A stretch of DNA of 64,000 nucleotides from Phytophthora colocasiae (taxonomy: Eukaryota; Oomycota; Peronosporomycetes; Peronosporales; Peronosporaceae). Of this stretch, positions 1 to 10,806 are shown one piece after another; position 1 is the first letter of the stretch; each line of letters begins with the position of its first letter. Made by a program: the position numbers and the translations under genes. Under the pieces are notes generated by a model. The model ran no database searches, was not told where the DNA came from, and saw only the letters and a program-made list of their open reading frames with translations. Location: positions 1,302,001-1,366,000 of the forward strand of contig JAGKQI010000099.1 of the NCBI GenBank assembly GCA_018806915.1. Direction: 5' to 3'.

Positions 1-2510
1 TGTAGCAAACGCTGTTTGCCCGACCCGGATCTCTGGATACGATAGGCATCACTCCGCACAGTAACACTCAACATGGTCGCGTACACAAGGTGTTCATCAC
101 TGTCGACTACGTACAGCACATCGTCTACACTCCCCACTGCCAGTCCTGCTAGTGGAGCCTTCAGTCCAATTTCCACAGTGGGTAACCCACGATGGTCCTC
201 ATTAGAAATTGAGTTTAGCCACAATTGTCGGTCCTCGTCAATTCGGATCCGTCCAACGACAAGTTCATCAGCAAAACTCATGAGTTTCCCCACCCAGTTG
301 TCACTACCGCTTGGGACTTTTTTCGACGTTCGACGCGTTCGTGTGTCAAAGGACTGGAAGTTCCCCTTGCCGTCAACTGCGCACAGTGAGCGCTCAGTTA
401 GGAGAATATCCACAATGGGGCTGGTCAACCCGAACGAAGTGTCCATGTTGATAGACTGTGTGGACTCAACGCTGGTGAAAGACTCGTTAAACTTGCAAAA
501 GGCAACGCTCCCCAGCCGCCCTCCGCTGTCTTCGAACAAAAAGGCAATTGTACGGTCTTTGGCTCGAACAGAGCAGAGCGAGCAACGCCTTGGAAACTTT
601 CGAACGAGGAATTGTTCACAGTTCTGCTTGTGTTGCTGCGGGAACCGAATCCGCTTCACTATCGTTCTATCATCCTCCAGAAGAATTGCAACTGCGTGGT
701 CTAGCTTTACTGTTGCCAGTTCTAGCAATTTCTGTCCCGCTTTGAATTTCAGAGTCCCCAAAGCCTCTATAGGACTGCCTGCGCGACTCAATCGATGCAA
801 CCATACGACCTTGCGTGGTTCTTTCTCCACCTCCTCACTCCACGTGATGCTAAGCTTGTCACCGTTTGCAACCCACCAAAGCCTGCTGATCTTGATAGAA
901 AGATGTTCTTCGCCAGACTTGAGGAATTCCCGAAAATTCTCATAAGCTTTTTGCAGTACTAACTCTTCTTCCTGATCGTATCGACGTTTCTGTTTATTGG
1001 CGAATTCCTCGACGCAATGATCAAACTTTGCCTGTTGCATAGCACTCACAACGGTCTTGACAGCATTTGTCCAAAAGTCGGTCAATTTCGACTCCTGCTC
1101 TTGCATCTCGAAGCCAAACTGGCTGCTGAATCGATCATTGCGAAGCCACCGTCGAGCAGCGTCCAAAAACCAGTAGCCACTGCTATCGTCAGGGTCGATG
1201 CAGTCACCTTTCACAACCGCGTTTAGCGCATCCTCAAACTCCAACGTGTGGTGTAAGAACACATGCTCCAGATCTTTCATCTGAGCTTGAACTCGGCGCG
1301 GCAAATAAAGCATCAACTGCACATCAGTGCTCACCATTTTTGCCACACCATTCTGCTCCCATGCCCGTAATAAACTATCGTAGTGCTTCTGGACGCGATC
1401 TACTTGCTCTGAGTTTGCTGGACTTTTTACTGAGAAAAGAAAGCAGGCGTCCTGGATAGCTTCGTCGTAAACCTTCGTCGTTGATTTACAAATGTCGCTG
1501 TAAATCCGTTCTTTTGCTTCCTCTAGCTCTTTGGATAGTTTTGTTTGTAAAGCACCAAGCTCTTCCTCTGGAAATTGTCCAAATTGGTGGAGCAAATGAT
1601 CCCGTCGTGAGGCCATCGTAATAATTGGTAGTTCAATAAGACTTCCTCCGCTTTTCTTCTGCATGAGCCACTTACCAAAGCTTTCACACGGAATTATATC
1701 GTGGTGTGAAACCCATTCACTTGTCGACGGCATCCATCTTTCAACTGCTACTACCGGAAAAGTACCACCCACAAACCAAGCAGCCTTGGTCTCATTAGTT
1801 CTCGGAAGTTGTGTCTTTGAGATTGAACCGCACGCGATGTTGTCTTTCTGGTCCACTTGCTTCTGCACCCGAAAGGCAAACGAGCAGGATTTCCACTTGG
1901 AGTTGGAATTCGGTTCCATATCCATTCCACGTTTTAAAAGACGAAAGTCATCTTCTCCCAAGCAGCATGTAATGCTGGAACTCAACGAGGTGAGGAATCG
2001 GAGTACATACGCTGGGGTACTTCTAATGGCTTCAGGCTCAAATAAACTAGCGTCAAGCCACGTAAAAACGACAAGTTGAGTGGGAGATCCTTCCCCTATG
2101 ATGCAAAAAACACCTTGGTTGTGGAAGAACAATCCTTCTTCACATTTACGCCAGTATCCCATCCGAACTAGCTCCTCTTTGACATCCAACTGCTTGCCGA
2201 ATAAACACCCCACGTGCAACTGGTGTTCGTCATCTTCGTTCGTAGCCTTCAGCTTGTCACGGACAAAGCGCGAGAAGTCCGCGTCATAGTCACTGGGCTG
2301 AAACTGGCCGAACTCGAAGTTGTACTTGGCCACTTGGTCGTCCTCGTCCGACAACGTCATACCCAACACGCGACACAAGCGCAGCACATCCACTTCATCC
2401 ACTATAGGTTTAAGCACTTTCACGTCGCTTTGAACTTCTTGAGTCAAACGAAGGAGACGGAAGCACTCACTCGACACAGAAGTGTCTAACTTGGCCTGCT
2501 TGCGCTTCAT
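1..2510 (-). CDS. Large unidentified protein, 5' part only (runs off the left edge)
   Basis: An uninterrupted minus-strand reading frame runs from an ATG at 2510 to the window edge, at least 836 codons with no stop, so the gene is real but its 3' end lies outside. The start MKRKQAKLD is basic and has no signal peptide. Residues about 320-430 are rich in charged helical sequence (for example KLSKELEEAKERIYSD) and suggest a coiled coil. The later part (about 560-836) alternates short hydrophobic strands with loops, as in beta-propeller or beta-sandwich repeats, but I see no catalytic motif. I do not recognise the family. It is followed upstream by the glycyl-tRNA synthetase gene on the same strand, 135 bp away. 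Large hypothetical proteins of this kind are common in oomycetes; no function is proposed. Confidence 0.8.
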   Translation of the reverse strand, partial: MKRKQAKLDTSVSSECFRLLRLTQEVQSDVKVLKPIVDEVDVLRLCRVLGMTLSDEDDQVAKYNFEFGQFQPSDYDADFSRFVRDKLKATNEDDEHQLHVGCLFGKQLDVKEELVRMGYWRKCEEGLFFHNQGVFCIIGEGSPTQLVVFTWLDASLFEPEAIRSTPAYVLRFLTSLSSSITCCLGEDDFRLLKRGMDMEPNSNSKWKSCSFAFRVQKQVDQKDNIACGSISKTQLPRTNETKAAWFVGGTFPVVAVERWMPSTSEWVSHHDIIPCESFGKWLMQKKSGGSLIELPIITMASRRDHLLHQFGQFPEEELGALQTKLSKELEEAKERIYSDICKSTTKVYDEAIQDACFLFSVKSPANSEQVDRVQKHYDSLLRAWEQNGVAKMVSTDVQLMLYLPRRVQAQMKDLEHVFLHHTLEFEDALNAVVKGDCIDPDDSSGYWFLDAARRWLRNDRFSSQFGFEMQEQESKLTDFWTNAVKTVVSAMQQAKFDHCVEEFANKQKRRYDQEEELVLQKAYENFREFLKSGEEHLSIKISRLWWVANGDKLSITWSEEVEKEPRKVVWLHRLSRAGSPIEALGTLKFKAGQKLLELATVKLDHAVAILLEDDRTIVKRIRFPQQHKQNCEQFLVRKFPRRCSLCSVRAKDRTIAFLFEDSGGRLGSVAFCKFNESFTSVESTQSINMDTSFGLTSPIVDILLTERSLCAVDGKGNFQSFDTRTRRTSKKVPSGSDNWVGKLMSFADELVVGRIRIDEDRQLWLNSISNEDHRGLPTVEIGLKAPLAGLAVGSVDDVLYVVDSDEHLVYATMLSVTVRSDAYRIQRSGSGKQRLL

Positions 2511-2645
2511 TCCTTTACAAGCCAAGAAGAAGACTGAAAAACATCTCGGATCCAACCGTTAAAGCGCAGGCCCTCGTCCCTGCTAAATGCCACCCAACAA
2601 CGAAAGCGTTGTGAAAACTTGTCTATTCACTTGCTTTGCCAACAG

Positions 2646-4190
2646 TTAGAAAGAAGAAAAGCTTGAGTGTTTCACAGAACTGCCTCGCAGAATCTGGTCA
2701 ATAGGCACTCGCTTCTGCTCCATGGTATCACGGTCACGAACTGTCACGCACTTGTCCTCTAACGTATCAAAGTCCACAGTCAAGCACATGGGCGTGCCGA
2801 TCTCATCCTGACGACGATAGCGACGCCCAATGCTGCCAGTCACGTCGTAGTCAACGCTCGCACTGCCACACAAATCCTCGAACAATTTCTGGGCAATATC
2901 CAGCAACGGCTCCTTCTTGACAAGTGGCAGAACAGCGAAACGGTATGGTGCGATGTCCGGATGCAGGTGTAACACGGTGCGTTTGCGGCCGTTCACCTCC
3001 TCCTCGTCATACGCATCCAACAGCATCGACAGCATGACGCGTCCAGCTCCGAGCGCCGGCTCAATGACATGCGGCAGGAATTCTTCCTTTGCAACGAGGT
3101 CCTGGTACAAAAGGCTCTTTCCGCTGGCGTCCATGTGCTTCTTCAGGTCGTAACTCGTGCGGTTTGCGATGCCCCACAGCTCGCTCCATCCGAACGGGTA
3201 CTTGAACTGAATGTCAGTCGTAGCACGTGCGTAGTGAGCCAATTCCTCTGGTGCGTGCTCGTGTTTGCGCAGGTTATCAGGTCTGATGCCGTACTTGGTC
3301 AAGAAGTCATAGCACTGATCCACCCAGTATAGATACCAGTCGTCCGACTCGTTCGGGTGCGTGAAGAACTGCAGCTCCAGTTGTTCGAACTCGCGCGTTC
3401 GGAACAGAAAGTGGCCAGGAGAGATCTCATTACGGAAGCTCTTGCCCACTTGACCAATACCGAACGGCAGCTTCTTCCTCATGGTGCTCTGCACATTGGC
3501 GAAGTTGATGTAGGCACCCTGTGCCGTCTCAGGACGGAGGTAGATCCACTCACACGTCTCATCAGTGGCGCCCATATTGGTGCGGAAGAGCAGGTTGAAC
3601 TTCTTGGCTGGTTGGAAGCTGTGTTTCTTGCCACAGTTCGGGCACGCGACGTCGTGTTGCACTAGCAGATCGTCCATCTCCGGCAACGATAGCGTCGCGA
3701 CTGCATCGATCTCCTCCTGTGTCTTCAGCTTGGACTCGAGCAATTGGTCCACGCGGACTCGAGAGTTACAAGAGCCACAGACCGTCATAGGGTCCGTGAA
3801 ATTGTCCACATGTCCAGATGCCGTCCAGACAGCGGAGTTGAGCAGTACGGAGCTGTCGAGGCCTACACAGTTGGGACGTTTCTGCACGAACTCGAACCAC
3901 CAGCGATCCATCACGTTCTTTTTCATGAGGACACCTACAGTCAATTTACAATTTACAGTTAGCTACGTTGTCTGCATTGAGAGTTTTGCTGTATTGAATT
4001 ATCTACCCAGAGGTCCATAGTCGAAGCTGTTCGCCAAGCCGCCGTAGAGCTCGGAGCCAGGGAAAATGAAGCCACGATGACGACACAAAGCTACCAGACG
4101 CTCCTGCAGGTTGTCGGCTGCTGATTTCTTAGCGAATCCTCGTCGGGAAGCGCCCAGAGCACTGCGAACGACGCAGTTCCGGTGCAGCAT
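2646..4190 (-). CDS. Glycyl-tRNA synthetase (class II, alpha2 type), probably mitochondrial or dual-targeted
   Basis: Attaches glycine to tRNA-Gly. Two exons: 4190-4007 and 3934-2646, joined across a 72-bp GT-AG intron so that DYGPLG continues into [12 protein letters not shown]; the joined frame is 490 residues. Class II motifs are visible: [13 protein letters not shown], the motif 2 region [20 protein letters not shown], and motif 3 around [15 protein letters not shown] Cys pair CGSC followed by CPNCGK looks like the zinc-binding insertion of this enzyme type. The first 30 residues ([22 protein letters not shown]) are basic and hydroxylated, like a mitochondrial presequence; a shorter cytosolic form could start further in. 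Length fits the short bacterial/eukaryotic homodimeric type rather than the tetrameric alpha2beta2 type. Divergent from the next gene with about 115 bp between starts. Confidence 0.93.
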
Positions 4191-4304
4191 GATGGGTTGG
4201 CTTAGTGATGTCTGGGGCTATAGACCGTCGCTTCGAACGACCTTCGAACGACATTTTTGTGCTTTAATTCGGGTGGATTGCAGAACTGGTACTGTTGCTT
4301 GAGT

Positions 4305-5780
4305 ATGAAGAAGGAGACGTTGCTGCGGTTGTTGCTGCTCCACGAGTTCGAGACGGTTGACGCGTGGGCTGAAGCATTATCAGATGATGGAGAGGGTATA
4401 TATGCTGCAGATAATGTGGAGAAGGATAGAGAGGAGCAGCGAGGGTTGATCACTGCAATTGATGAGGTCGTGCCGTATCTACCCGATTACAGCGCCCTAT
4501 TGGTCAAATTGAAGGCGCTGATGATGCTTGTCAGTGTCACATACTCAAGTCAAGTGAATCAGCTTGTGCAGGGATGGCTGCAGCAAAATGGACACAGTGC
4601 CCAATTTCGGAAATGGGTCATCTGCGATTGGCTAAAATGTAGCCATGTGCTTTCAGAGGATCCGAATGAGCTTGTACAGTGGAGATATGCGCTGGTCGTT
4701 GCAGTGACCAACGAGAACGTGAAACTACTGAAAAGAACATTGTTGGGACTTCTCAATACAGTTAACGAAGCTATCGAAGCTCACGTTGAAGTTGGTAAGA
4801 AGGATGAAGTTGAAACCAAGATTTTAAGTGCTCAGTTGGAGACTGTTGAAGAATTGCTCGAGTTTTTCTTCTTGCATGCTGAACAGCTTTCGAGTTGCAG
4901 TCTGCTTTGTGCTGCAAAGCTGCATGCACTCACTGTGCGAACTCAGAAGAGCGCAGTGAAACTGACCGAAGACGATGGAGTGCAGGTGAGATTGCGGTGG
5001 TCGCTCATGTTGAAACGAATGCTGTTCAAACCGCTGATAGAGCATTCCATTGCGATGAAAACGGTCTCGTGTAATATGATGACAAGTTCACTTTGGACCA
5101 GTGAAATGCTGCAACATCTTGTAAGCCTGGTGGATCTGAGCAGCCAGGAGGTATTTCTTGAGGAGATGAAAGCAGGTAGAGACAAGTTGGAGCAGGCATT
5201 TGCGTCTGGTACTGAGCACATTCACGTTACAATGTCGAAAGCGAAGGACCGATCTACAGCTGAAGCTGCTGTTGGCGAGTACCTGCTATCAATTTCAGTT
5301 ATGAAGAGGAAGCTGCTGATTGAAGAACTCGAAAGAGACCTGGACGAGGCACCTTCCTATTTGTTTCGTCACGTCTGGATGTTCTTCGAGTTAGTTCTCG
5401 GTGTGTTGTTGTCCTTACCGACTTCAGAAGACAACAACCTTGTCATCACTCAAGCAATTCACATGCTCTTTGCCATCTTGGAGTATCGAAGCCATGACGC
5501 TGGAAGCTGTTTGGATATTGTCGGCGTACTGCTTCGTCTCCAACTAGGAGTGAATTCAATCTGGCTCGACAATTCTCTACTTTATCTTGAAACCATTGAG
5601 TCTCTGGTAGAGTCTGCAACTCTTCAAGTTGATCCCAAAGTCAAGTGGGCGGCCAAAATCACTCTACATCAGCTCCTATTCGAATGCGACATCGACGTTC
5701 TACAACAAACCCAGTTGGACCTCCCCAAACTCTTATCACCCCGCACAATGCGTCTAGTCTTCATCCGCCTCGACAATTAA
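4305..5780 (+). CDS. Unidentified helical protein (491 aa)
   Basis: A single open frame. An in-frame ATG at 4257 would add 16 residues, but MKKETLLRLLLLHEFE at 4305 is the more natural protein start. The predicted product is rich in leucine and in amphipathic helices throughout (for example VEELLEFFFLHAEQL, LLKRTLLGLLNTVNEA), with no signal peptide, membrane segment or catalytic motif. This composition resembles HEAT/ARM-like helical repeat scaffolds, but I cannot name a family. It shares a short divergent promoter with the glycyl-tRNA synthetase gene and is convergent with the small COA5-like gene, whose stop lies only 50 bp beyond its own. Confidence 0.8.
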   Translation: MKKETLLRLLLLHEFETVDAWAEALSDDGEGIYAADNVEKDREEQRGLITAIDEVVPYLPDYSALLVKLKALMMLVSVTYSSQVNQLVQGWLQQNGHSAQFRKWVICDWLKCSHVLSEDPNELVQWRYALVVAVTNENVKLLKRTLLGLLNTVNEAIEAHVEVGKKDEVETKILSAQLETVEELLEFFFLHAEQLSSCSLLCAAKLHALTVRTQKSAVKLTEDDGVQVRLRWSLMLKRMLFKPLIEHSIAMKTVSCNMMTSSLWTSEMLQHLVSLVDLSSQEVFLEEMKAGRDKLEQAFASGTEHIHVTMSKAKDRSTAEAAVGEYLLSISVMKRKLLIEELERDLDEAPSYLFRHVWMFFELVLGVLLSLPTSEDNNLVITQAIHMLFAILEYRSHDAGSCLDIVGVLLRLQLGVNSIWLDNSLLYLETIESLVESATLQVDPKVKWAAKITLHQLLFECDIDVLQQTQLDLPKLLSPRTMRLVFIRLDN

Positions 5781-5829
5781 CTCTTTGCTTCCGAAGTTTT
5801 ATGAACTCTTCTCATTCTCTTTAAATGAC

Positions 5830-6133
5830 CTAATTCTTCTCCACAGGTTTCGACATTCCTCCCTTCGGGCCGCGGATCCTCTGACGCATATCCAATTGCC
5901 CACGTTTGCACTCGAAATAAGCCACTCGGTACTCCTATATAAGAGTGACAACACCCAGATTAACCCTGTCAAAAATGCTCCACCATAGAATCACTCCGCT
6001 GTACCTTGCATTCCTCCGCATAAACCCAGTCATGCAGACACTGCTTGAGCGTCCTCGTACCGTCAGCCATACACTCCTGTTGCATCATGCAGTCCCGCAG
6101 CGCTTCGGCCATATCACGACAAGCTTTGCCCAT
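5830..6133 (-). CDS. COA5: Cytochrome c oxidase assembly factor, COA5/PET191 type (twin CX9C)
   Basis: Small two-exon gene, 77 residues. Exon 1 (6133-6005) gives MGKACRDMAEALRDCMMQQE and ends at TGCAAG before GTACAG; exon 2 (5934-5830) starts after ATATAG with EYRVAYFECKRGQLDMRQRI and ends KPVEKN, stop. The join produces the family hallmarks in the right spacing: a first CX9C (CRDMAEALRDC), then CX5C, then a second CX9C spanning the intron and ending in YFECKRG, followed by the conserved basic DMRQRIRGPKG. Human COA5 is about 74 residues, so the length matches. The family acts in the mitochondrial intermembrane space in complex IV assembly and is imported by the disulfide relay, which fits the absence of a presequence. 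It is divergent from the disulfide isomerase gene (125 bp between starts). Confidence 0.92.
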
Positions 6134-6258
6134 TGTCACTTGAGTCCTGCGGCTAGGAAAAAGTGAGATACTCTTCTAGTTCATAAACCTATATTATAGA
6201 ATAAAGCATATCTTTCTAGAAGCAATGTAACGTTAGATTCATTTCGTCATTCGTTAAG

Positions 6259-7730
6259 ATGTTTCCACGTGTCCTGCTACTCGTGAGTGTGCTGGCGGCC
6301 TGTGTGCTGGCCGATTACGGTCCTAGAGACTCGGTAACGATCCTCACGGACAAGAACTTCGAGAAGGAGGTGCTACAGAGTCCGGACTATTGGCTGGTGG
6401 AGTTCTACGCTCCCTGGTAAAGTGGATTTCGTAGAATTTGTTCGGTGAAATCGATAGATTAATTAACCACTTCATGATGAATTAATGCAGGTGTGGACAT
6501 TGCAAGCAGTTGGAGCCGCAGTACAAGGCTGCAGCCAAGAAACTCAAGAAACATGTAAATTATCTGACTTTTTCGAGAAATATTTCAGGTAAAGTGACTT
6601 TTTGTTGTTGTTGTTGTTGTAGGCAAGATTGGGCGTTGTGGACGCGACGGTGCACCAGCAATTGGCGCATAAGTACCAGATCAAGGGATACCCGACAATT
6701 AAGGAGTTTGGAGCCAAGAAGAAACGTCCCCAGGACTACCGCGGAGGTCGCACCGCGAAAGAAATTGTGCAGTACGTCAAGAACTCGCACGAAGCTAAGA
6801 AACTCGGAGTCAGTGGCGCTAATGTTGCTACATTGGAGTACGATAAGGTGCACGCGTTCTTGAACAAGGAAATCCCGTCTGCGATTTTCTTCGGTACTCC
6901 GAAGAAGGGCAAGAAGAGCTCCAAAGTACCAGCGTTTCTGGGCAACGTGGCGGAATCGTTCATGGAGGGAAAGAAGAAGAAGAAACAAGCGACGGTGCAG
7001 CTGGCATTCGTTCCTGGGTCGGACGACAAGATCGCCAACCATTTTGGACTGACGGAGGACCAACTTCCTACCGTTATTTACGTCTACCCGTCCAGTCAGA
7101 AGTACGTTGTGTCTGATGCCAGTAAGCTCAACGAGGCTGCAGCCAAGAAGTTTATTGGAGACGCTTTGGCAAACACTGAGTCTGCGGAGAAGGATGAATC
7201 TCTGCCGAGTGTGCCACTGTTCCCTTCGCCAGAGGTGGCCAAGAAGAAACCTGCCGTGGCTTTGAAGGAGCTAGATGCGACCAGTGCTAAGAAGTGCGCT
7301 GCTAAGGGAGGCAAGATGTGCGTTATTGTGGCAAAGGAGGACACGGAGCTCGCCCGTTCGCTGGCCAAGAGATACCGTCGCGACCCGTTCACCTTCTTGT
7401 CCAGCAAGCCTGAAGCGCAAGCATTTAAGGCGTTGACCCAGTTCGTGGGCGAGGAGTCTGCTGAGGTGGTGGTCGTCAAGCCTGGACGCAAGATTAAGTA
7501 CTCGGGTACGTATTTAGATGATTGCATTGCATTGGAAGCAGACTTGATACTCACTATTCGTTGAATCCACAGCCCTGTCTGGTACAAACGATGAAAATGC
7601 CATCTCGGAGTTCCTCGACAAGCTCATCGATGGCTCAAGCCCGTTCTCGGTACCTAGTGGCGAACTCGAGGCCTTTGAAACTGCGCTGGCTGGTCCATCG
7701 GACGATGCCGCTAAGCACGAAGAGCTCTAA
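6259..7730 (+). CDS. Protein disulfide isomerase-like protein, ER luminal
   Basis: Four exons: 6259-6416, 6491-6554, 6623-7505 and 7573-7730, all with GT-AG junctions, total 420 residues. The start MFPRVLLLVSVLAACVLA is a signal peptide. A thioredoxin domain follows (DSVTILTDKNFEKEV, VEFYAPWCGHCKQLEPQYK); the WCGHCK active site is split by the first intron. The fold continues in exon 3 (VVDATVHQQLAHKYQIKGYPTIKEFG). The remainder has weaker thioredoxin-like sequence (VIVAKEDTELARSLAKRY) without a second CXXC, so the architecture is one active and probably one or two inactive domains. The C-terminus KHEEL is a variant ER-retrieval signal. It should catalyse disulfide formation or isomerisation of secretory proteins, which are abundant in this organism. 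Intron 2 ends in a (TTG)n tract just before its AG. The start codon follows TTCATTTCGTCATTCG, an oomycete-like initiator. Confidence 0.93.
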
Positions 7731-7841
7731 GCATCTCTTACTGAACAAACAAGCAAGCATCGACGATGCCTTTGTTGCAAATGTCTCTTTATTACTTACT
7801 GTCAAAGCTACATGTAGCTGTCAAAAGAAACAAGCAGACGC

Positions 7842-8810
7842 CTAATTAGAGATGGATCCCGAACGCTTAATGCGCAGTCGCGAGCCGACCTCCTTGTCCA
7901 TCTCCTGGTACGCTGGGATAGTGTCCGCACGCTCGCAATAGGCGTTAGAAGGCAGAACATAGGCGAAGCAGCGCACAAGATCTTCAGGGTCGTGATTCTC
8001 CTGAGAAAGCGACAGTGACGCTGCGAGTTCCTGTTTACTGGTCGCCTTCTCCCTCACACTTTCGGGCAGAGCATCCTGTCCTCGGAACTGGCGACGCACG
8101 AGATGCGGGACCAGGTCGGCCTTAATACTGGCAATGTACTTCTTCTCCTGCAACAGATCCAATACCCAATGGGAGAAGATGTAGAAGTGGCCATCGTACA
8201 GATCCGTGTGCAGCACGAAGTTACTACGGCGCTTGAGCAAACTCTTGGCCACGTACAAGTCCTCGTTCATGTGCACTGCCTGAGAGAGCATCACCACACG
8301 GTTCTCCTCGTCCCTTTGGCCCTGCACAAGTGCAATGCAGTCCGTCATGTCCTTGTCACGACGGGGTTTCTCCCCCTTGGCCTTATTAGCTGGTGCTTCT
8401 TGACGTAGCAGCATCGTGACACTGGCATCGTTGATCCGGTGGAAGTCCGCCACATTGTGCAGTACCACGTCGGTCACCAAGTCTCCAGCCAGGACAATGA
8501 AGTCGCGTTTAATCTTGTCAGCCACTTCTCTCAGTGCATCCGCAGTCTCCGTGTTGTCCGTCACTTCGCACAGCTCCACGTGGATTTTACCATCGAATTC
8601 GCGTGTCAAGTAGTCCTGAATGGGGGGAAGGAGGTCCGGTACCGTCAATACCAACACCTCCGTGAAGCCCGAGGTCTCCAGCAGATGCAGTTGGTACCAT
8701 AGAAGAGGCTTGTTGTTCGCATGGAGAAGCGCCTTAGGCGTCTCCTCCGTTAGCGGATACAAGCGGATGCCGCGGCCTCCGGCCAAGATGATGGCTTGGA
8801 ATTCAGCCAT
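7842..8810 (-). CDS. Translation initiation factor eIF2B gamma-like nucleotidyltransferase, lacking the C-terminal hexapeptide domain
   Basis: Encodes 322 residues without introns. The N-terminus AIILAGGRGIRLYPLTEETP and PKALL is the nucleotidyltransferase signature of eIF2B gamma/epsilon and GDP-mannose pyrophosphorylases; the insertions and spacing (FIVLAGDLVTDV, then NFVLHTDLYDGHFYIFSHWVLDLL, then the CFAYVLPSNAYCERADTIPAY segment) are those of eIF2B gamma, part of the guanine-nucleotide exchange factor for eIF2. The usual family length is about 450 residues, ending in a left-handed beta-helix of hexapeptide repeats. Here translation stops soon after RADTIPAYQEMDKEVG. An AATAAA lies just downstream on the same strand and the convergent disulfide isomerase gene ends only 111 bp further, so there is no room for the missing domain. 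No splice rescue is evident. Confidence 0.87.
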   Translation of the reverse strand: MAEFQAIILAGGRGIRLYPLTEETPKALLHANNKPLLWYQLHLLETSGFTEVLVLTVPDLLPPIQDYLTREFDGKIHVELCEVTDNTETADALREVADKIKRDFIVLAGDLVTDVVLHNVADFHRINDASVTMLLRQEAPANKAKGEKPRRDKDMTDCIALVQGQRDEENRVVMLSQAVHMNEDLYVAKSLLKRRSNFVLHTDLYDGHFYIFSHWVLDLLQEKKYIASIKADLVPHLVRRQFRGQDALPESVREKATSKQELAASLSLSQENHDPEDLVRCFAYVLPSNAYCERADTIPAYQEMDKEVGSRLRIKRSGSISN

Positions 8811-8928
8811 TCTTGTTTATTATTTTTTCATTGGCGGAGAGTCTCAGCATAAAGGAGAACGTCTGTGATTGGTGTAAAATAAATGGTGAGGTTTTAAACG
8901 TCTCTTTAAGATCCACACTAGGAAGAGA

Positions 8929-10760
8929 ATGAGCGACTCGGATGAGGTGCGTCAAAGTTGACAATGAGGAAGAGAAAGAAGTACTTAATTGTGTTAATTT
9001 TCATTGCAGGAGAAGGTATTACTGGAAGATGAGGTGCTGCGAATGAGAAACTGCATGGAGTTGCAATAGAAATTGACTGATATTCTACTGTACGGTAGAG
9101 TATGGATGAGGTGCATGAGTTGGAGGACGCATTGCAAGTGAGGTGTGTACTGAGAAGTAGAATGTAGTATACTACTGAGGGGGTTAATTAACTTGTGCTT
9201 TAACAGCGTAGACACCGCTGCGTCATCGCCTACGAAACAATGTAAGCACACCTGAAAACTATTGTCGTTGTGCAGTACTGATGTTCATTAATGTAGTACA
9301 TGATGATTCGAGTAGTGAAGACGACGATGAAGACTTGAGCAGTGATAGCAGCAGTGAAAAAGGGTTTTCTGGTCGTGATGGTGGAGAGTTTGAGTCAATT
9401 AGTCGAGCTCAAAGCTCAGGCGAAGATTCAGATGAACCGCCTGAAATCCCCGGGAGTCCAATTGCTCAGGTTGGTTGATTCGGTTTGACTTAGTTGGATT
9501 TAGATGGAAATGAACATGTTTTTGGATGTAGAAATTTCAAGCAGAAGGTGTGACAGCAGCCGATTTCGGAGCTATCCCGATCAAGTCAAGATTCCCACCA
9601 GATCGCTCCAATATGAAATCCACAGACGGGTTTGACGATGAAGAGTACCAAGTGAAAGAAGTGGAGCAATCTCGAGCAGTTGAATTTCATGCGTCGAGCT
9701 CATCTGAAGACGAAAGTGACGATAGTGAACAGAAATCTTACATACTTCAGTTACAGGAGCGATCTGCGTTGGGACGGCCCAAGACAGCAGCGACAGATCT
9801 CGAAAAATACCGAGACGTTGTGCCGAATGACTTTTTCCAGCAGTTGGAGGGGACTGCAAGTCAAGATACTGCTCTATCCTCTACTGTGTCAACTAAAATC
9901 ATCAAGAAGACCAGCGGAGTCAATGCAAGTATCGAAGTTTGTCAGCGCAAGTATAAAGTGGCTGTACCTAGAGAACTGGAGGAGCTTTTCAGCGTGAGTG
10001 GCTTATTTGCAGCATCACTGATGTGAGATACTCGCTTAGCTGGTGTATGTAGGGGGTAATACTAATTCCTCTGTTGCTGTTGCTAGTTGACAGATGCTTA
10101 CACCCCAGAAGAGATCGAGATCGAAACACGGTTGGAGCCCTTCCTACCGGAATTTACTCCCTCTGTGGGTGTACCGTTCGATGGAATTTTGGTTCGTGAC
10201 ACTTTCTTTTCTTGTAGCGAGAGCTTTCTGTTGTTGCTAACCATAGCTTTACCTAGATCCCAAGACCCGACGGTAAAGAGGACACGTTTGGCGTTGTGGA
10301 TCTACGAGAGCCATCAGGAGAGACAAATGTAGCAGAGCTGGAGCTACTGATGCAGGTTTCAATGACGAACAAGAGCAAGATCCGTAGCAGAAGCGAAATC
10401 GTTCGAAGTATTGATAATGCAGCTCATCGTCCACAAGAGATCGATCAGTGGATTGCAAGCGTCTCAAAGGTTCAAAAGGCAAAACCTTTGGCTCAAGTGA
10501 ACTATAAGCAATCGATGCCACCTTTGGCCCAGTTAATGGAGCTCTGGCCTGAGGAATTCGAGAATTTTCTAACAGCTCGAAGCGGTGAAATCCCTTCATT
10601 GTCCAAACTGGATGTGAATCTGAAGGAGCTGGTAAAGATCGTCTGCAATATGGTGGATATACCCGTGTACGAAGGAAATTATGTGCAGTCCTTGCATGTC
10701 CTATTCTCCCTTTACCTTGAAATTCAAGTTTATGAACGAGAACAAGGTTCACAACAATAG
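8929..10760 (+). CDS. IFT46: Intraflagellar transport protein IFT46
   Basis: IFT46 belongs to the IFT-B train that carries cargo into cilia and flagella, here presumably of zoospores. Secure exons: 9207-9241, 9276-9469, 9532-9993, 10087-10191 and 10257-10760, joined in frame through GT-AG introns. The N-terminal part is acidic and Ser-rich (VVHDDSSSEDDDEDLSSDSS), as in other IFT46 proteins. The conserved C-terminal domain starts at YTPEEIEIETRLEPFLPEF and includes IPRPDGKEDTFGVVDL, EIDQWIASVSKVQKAKP, VNYKQSMPPL and IPVYEGNYVQSLHVLFSLY. The beginning is not settled: ATG at 8929 (MSDSDE before GTGCGT) is a likely first exon, and a second candidate is MDEVHELEDALQ at about 9103, but I could not connect either to the 9207 exon with a convincing phase. 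The gene is convergent with the Mid1-like gene, whose stop is 46 bp away. Confidence 0.9.
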
Positions 10761-10806
10761 TTCTCGTTTTCCGTTGCCTATTAGCCTTTTTTTCTTCAAC
10801 TAACGT

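Noticed and set aside
73..945. 290-codon plus-strand ORF
   Set aside because: It lies antisense to the much longer continuous minus-strand frame 1-2510; composition is Ser/Arg-rich without motif, as expected of a shadow.
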